A stretch of 8,537 nucleotides of DNA from Acidobacteriaceae bacterium. Its GTDB lineage: Bacteria > Acidobacteriota > Terriglobia > Terriglobales > Acidobacteriaceae. Below, piece by piece: positions 6,089 through 8,537 of this stretch. The stretch's first letter is position 1; the number at the start of each line of letters is the position of its first letter. Where the stretch lies: NCBI GenBank assembly GCA_003167305.1, contig PMTP01000095.1, positions 22,267 through 30,803 of the forward strand. The letters are read 5' to 3'. Made by a program: the position numbers and the translations under genes. The notes beneath the pieces were generated by a model. That model was not told where the DNA came from. It saw only the letters and a list, made by a program, of their open reading frames with translations, and did not search any database.

Positions 6089-6097
6089 TGCTATATT
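6089..6097 (+). promoter_or_regulatory. Possible extended -10 promoter for the membrane-protein/ABC exporter pair
   Basis: TG-C-TATATT fits the extended -10 pattern TGnTATAAT, in an AT-rich stretch (26 GC of 60 bases over 6061-6120) between lysA and the next gene. A transcript would begin near 6104, about 47 bases before the ATG at 6151. No clear -35 is present, which extended -10 promoters can tolerate. Confidence 0.35.
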
Positions 6098-6115
6098 TTT
6101 CGTGGTCTTCGAAGC

Positions 6116-6140
6116 ATGACAGATGCAAGAATGACAGATG
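6116..6140 (+). repeat. Two direct copies of ATGACAGATG in the leader of the membrane-protein gene
   Basis: The 10-base word ATGACAGATG occurs at 6116-6125 and 6131-6140, spaced by CAAGA, giving a 15-base period. The end of the second copy runs into the GGAGG ribosome binding site (6140-6144). Both copies lie downstream of the possible start of transcription, so they would be in the mRNA leader. They may reflect a small duplication or a binding site. Confidence 0.6.
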
Positions 6141-6150
6141 GAGGATTCGC

Positions 6151-6519
6151 ATGGCGAAAGTCACATTGGTTTTTGCAGTTCTATTGATTGCCCTGGGCGT
6201 GGCTGGCTTTCTGGGTACCGGAAGTACGCATTACACCGCGCTGATTCCCGCTTGGATCGGCCTTGCGTTGGGCATTGGCGGCCTACTTGCGATCAGTCCC
6301 GATGAGCGCCGGCGCAAGCTCTTCATGCACATCAACGTGACCATCGGCCTGGTCGGCTTTTTGGGAACATTCGCCGAAATCATCCGCAGTTGCGCCTCCG
6401 CCAAACCGCTGGACCTGACGGCTATGGCCGCGAAGCTGGCACTGGTCTGGCTGCTGTTGATTTATGTCTTCCTCTGTGTGAGCTCCTTCCTCGTCGCGCG
6501 GCGCTCGGGGAAGGTTTAG
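6151..6519 (+). CDS. Small four-helix inner-membrane protein of unknown function
   Basis: The product is 122 residues, with predicted transmembrane helices at about 3-21, 30-49, 59-78 and 92-116. Short loops carry a basic cytoplasmic patch, DERRRKLFMH (51-60), and a basic tail (ARRSGKV). The hydrophobic pattern with TGSTHYTALIPAWIGLALGIGGLLA resembles a small uncharacterised family I recall from several phyla, but no function is known to me. GGAGG at 6140-6144 is 6 bases before the ATG and decides this start over the longer in-frame TTG at 6061. Only 3 bp separate its stop from the ABC exporter start, so translational coupling is likely, and a role with the exporter (assembly or accessory subunit) is possible but only inferred from position. 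Confidence 0.85.
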   Translation: MAKVTLVFAVLLIALGVAGFLGTGSTHYTALIPAWIGLALGIGGLLAISPDERRRKLFMHINVTIGLVGFLGTFAEIIRSCASAKPLDLTAMAAKLALVWLLLIYVFLCVSSFLVARRSGKV

Positions 6520-6522
6520 CGC

Positions 6523-8421
6523 ATGGGGACGATGCGACCCGGCGGGATGAATATGGGAGCGCGCGCCGAGCGCACGCCGCGCGGACGCAGCGCGCGCGCG
6601 GGCCATGACGATCTGCCCAAGCGCAAGCCTGACCTCAAGAAGCTCTGGCCGCAGGTCAAAGCGCTGGTCAAACCGCGCCTCGGGCTGCTGCTGGCCGGCA
6701 TGGGGCTGATGATAATCAACCGTGTGGCTCTGCTGGTCATGCCCTATATTTCCAAGCCGCTCATGGATAAAGTGCTCAATCAGGATCACCCGCATCCAGA
6801 GCTATTGCCGGGAATCATCGCAGTGGTTTTCACTGCCATGGTGGTGCAGGCGATTACCTCGTTCGCGTTGACCCAACTGCTCTCCAAGGCCGGCCAGCGG
6901 CTGATCGCCGAGATGCGCCGTCATGTCCAGCGCCATGTCGGCCTGCTCTCCGTTAGCTACTACGACGAAAACCGGACCGGCACGCTCGTTGCCCGCATCA
7001 TGACCGATGTCGAAGGCGTGCGCAACCTGGTCGGCACCGGACTTGTGGAGTTTGTCGGCGGCCTGTTCACGGCTATTTTGGCCTTTATCTATCTGATGCA
7101 TCTCAGCGCGGCGGTGACATTGACTGCCTTTGCTGTGATGGGCGCTTTCGTCTTTGCCCTGCAATACGCCTTCAGGATTATCCGTCCAATCTTCCGCGAA
7201 CGCGGCAAGATCAACGCCGAGGTCACCGGCCGGCTCACCGAGTCGCTGGGCGGCGTGCGCGTCATCAAGGGCTACCACGCCGAAGATCGCGAGGCAGGTG
7301 TCTTTGCCGTGGGTGTTGGCCGCTTGCTGGACAACGTAATGAAGTCACTGACCATGACCAGCGCTCTCTCAGCTACTGCGACCACGGCTGTGGGCCTGCT
7401 GACTGCAATTGTGATGAGCATGGGCGGACATCTGATCATGGCCCACCGCTGGACCTTTGGCGACTATCTGAGTTACAACATGTTTCTGGTCTTCATGACT
7501 GCGCCGATCTTCCAGATTGTGGCTATCGGCACGCAGTTGACCGAGGCCTTCGCCGGACTTGACCGCACCAACGAACTCATGTCGGAGCTGGAGGAGAACC
7601 AGAGTACCGGCCGCACGGTGAAGATTCCGCCGATTCAGGGCACGGTGCGCTTTGAGAATGTCGAGTTTGCCTACGACGCGGACAAGACAGTCCTGCATGG
7701 CGTCAGCTTTCTCGCCGAGCCGGGAACGGTGACCGCGCTGGTCGGCTCTTCAGGCTCGGGTAAATCCACCATCATCAGCCTGCTCTGCGCCTTCCACACG
7801 CCGTCCAAAGGCCGCGTGCTGGTGGATGATGTGGACCTTGCGCACGTGGACTTGAACACCTTTCGCTCGCAGTTGGGCGTTGTGCTGCAGGATTCGTTTC
7901 TCTTTGACGGCACCATCCGCGAGAACATTTTGTTTTCGCGCCCCAATGCCACCGAGGAGGAGTTTCTCTTTGCCTGCCGCACGGCGCGCGTGGACGAGTT
8001 TGCCGAGCGCTACGAGGAGGCCTATGACACCATTGTGGGTGAACGCGGCGTGAAGCTCTCCGGAGGCCAGCGCCAGCGGCTGTCGATCGCGCGCGCCCTG
8101 CTGGCCGAGCCGCGCATCCTGATTCTCGATGAGGCCACCAGCTCGCTCGACTCCGAGTCGGAAGCGATGATTCAGACCGGGTTGAGCCAACTGATGCAGG
8201 GGCGGACGACGTTTGTGATAGCCCACCGCCTCTCGACGATCCGCCGCGCCGACCAGATTCTCGTCGTCGAGGGCGGGCTCATCGTCGAACGAGGCAACCA
8301 CGCGGCGCTCTTCGCCATGCGTGGCCGCTACTATGACCTCTACACGCGCCAGCACGGCCTCGAAGCCAATCTCTTCCTCGCGCCCGGCGAGGGAGATTCT
8401 ACAGACGAGGTCAGCGAATGA
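6523..8421 (+). CDS. ABC exporter half-transporter (type IV, MsbA-like): fused permease and ATPase
   Basis: The 632-residue protein fuses a six-helix permease domain (helices at about 53-73, 96-118, 172-192, 196-217, 284-304 and 315-337) to an ATPase domain (about 372-612), and should work as a homodimer in the inner membrane. The ATPase motifs are complete: A-loop Tyr384, Walker A GSSGSGKST (408-416), Q-loop Gln456 in VVLQDSFLF, signature LSGGQ (512-516), Walker B ILILDE ending in Glu537, and H-loop His568 in IAHRLST. The closest well-known relatives are lipid-A flippase MsbA and multidrug exporters, and sequence alone cannot tell these apart. A 40-residue N-terminal extension rich in Arg, Lys and Gly precedes the first helix. 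GGGGAAGG at 6507-6514, inside the preceding gene, sits 8 bases before the ATG. It forms a two-gene unit with the four-helix membrane protein. The short acidic tail (about 613-632) follows the ATPase. Confidence 0.95.
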   Translation: MGTMRPGGMNMGARAERTPRGRSARAGHDDLPKRKPDLKKLWPQVKALVKPRLGLLLAGMGLMIINRVALLVMPYISKPLMDKVLNQDHPHPELLPGIIAVVFTAMVVQAITSFALTQLLSKAGQRLIAEMRRHVQRHVGLLSVSYYDENRTGTLVARIMTDVEGVRNLVGTGLVEFVGGLFTAILAFIYLMHLSAAVTLTAFAVMGAFVFALQYAFRIIRPIFRERGKINAEVTGRLTESLGGVRVIKGYHAEDREAGVFAVGVGRLLDNVMKSLTMTSALSATATTAVGLLTAIVMSMGGHLIMAHRWTFGDYLSYNMFLVFMTAPIFQIVAIGTQLTEAFAGLDRTNELMSELEENQSTGRTVKIPPIQGTVRFENVEFAYDADKTVLHGVSFLAEPGTVTALVGSSGSGKSTIISLLCAFHTPSKGRVLVDDVDLAHVDLNTFRSQLGVVLQDSFLFDGTIRENILFSRPNATEEEFLFACRTARVDEFAERYEEAYDTIVGERGVKLSGGQRQRLSIARALLAEPRILILDEATSSLDSESEAMIQTGLSQLMQGRTTFVIAHRLSTIRRADQILVVEGGLIVERGNHAALFAMRGRYYDLYTRQHGLEANLFLAPGEGDSTDEVSE

Positions 8422-8490
8422 GCTCGAGAGACTCGTCTATGATGTCGTCCTTTACATAGACTCCGCAATTCGTCCGACTACAGCATTTTC

Positions 8491-8511
8491 GATTCTGGTG
8501 TTTACAGAATC
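8491..8511. repeat. Perfect inverted repeat GATTCTG-N7-CAGAATC after the ABC exporter
   Basis: A 7-bp perfect inverted repeat with a 7-base centre (GTGTTTA) starts 69 bases after the exporter stop, in an AT-richer stretch. The nearest T-run on the plus strand (8531-8535) begins about 20 bases further on, and there is none directly after it on the minus strand, so it is not a textbook intrinsic terminator. It may be an mRNA 3'-end stem or an operator for a gene beyond the window. The remaining sequence from 8422 to 8537 shows no coding region. Confidence 0.4.
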
Positions 8512-8537
8512 TATACAGCAAAGTGGCTTTTTCCTCA

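Noticed and set aside
7750..8355. A 201-codon minus-strand frame opposite the ABC exporter ATPase domain
   Set aside because: It is antisense to a complete, motif-rich ATPase domain and has no family resemblance of its own.
8521..8536. An intrinsic terminator from AAAG-TGG-CTTT followed by Ts near the right edge
   Set aside because: The stem is only 4 bp with a 3-base loop and is AT-rich, so it is too weak to call.

Overview
The window reads as an ordinary chromosomal segment from a high-GC Gram-negative bacterium. Coding GC is mostly about 65% or higher where I counted samples. The meso-diaminopimelate decarboxylase, the MsbA-like exporter and the general style of the proteins suggest an Acidobacteriota member, probably of the Acidobacteriaceae/Terriglobia type. 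That placement rests on remembered protein style and gene mix, not on a database search. There are no rRNA or tRNA genes, CRISPR arrays, transposases or phage genes, and I see no convincing new multi-gene system.

Layout. At the left edge (2-853, minus strand) is nearly all of a SpoU/TrmH-family RNA 2'-O-methyltransferase. It is divergent from a plus-strand TsaC/Sua5-type threonylcarbamoyl-AMP synthase (1008-1652, GTG start). Next comes a small membrane-anchored or exported orphan gene (1771-2301). It is clearly lower in GC (about 50%) than its neighbours and sits between two inverted three-unit arrays of a 7-bp repeat (1661-1683 and 2329-2350). A tightly spaced plus-strand group follows: a YdcF/SanA-like membrane protein (2367-2987), a zinc-ribbon plus PspC-domain protein (3062-3358), an alpha/beta hydrolase (3376-4203) and a single-domain TrmO-type tRNA methyltransferase (4238-4684). 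A 92-bp gap leads to lysA (4777-6060, TTG start). After a 90-bp AT-rich gap with an extended -10-like element come a four-helix membrane protein (6151-6519) and a type IV ABC exporter half-transporter (6523-8421), only 3 bp apart. The last 116 bp hold no gene but include a perfect 7-bp-stem inverted repeat.

How the genes fit together. Two enzymes act in turn on the same tRNA modification: TsaC makes the threonylcarbamoyl-AMP used for t6A37, and TrmO methylates t6A37 to m6t6A37. With the SpoU methyltransferase, three of the ten genes concern RNA modification. LysA, YdcF and the MsbA-like exporter relate to the cell envelope and lysine/DAP metabolism. The most unusual local structure is the inverted heptamer pair around the low-GC orphan gene.
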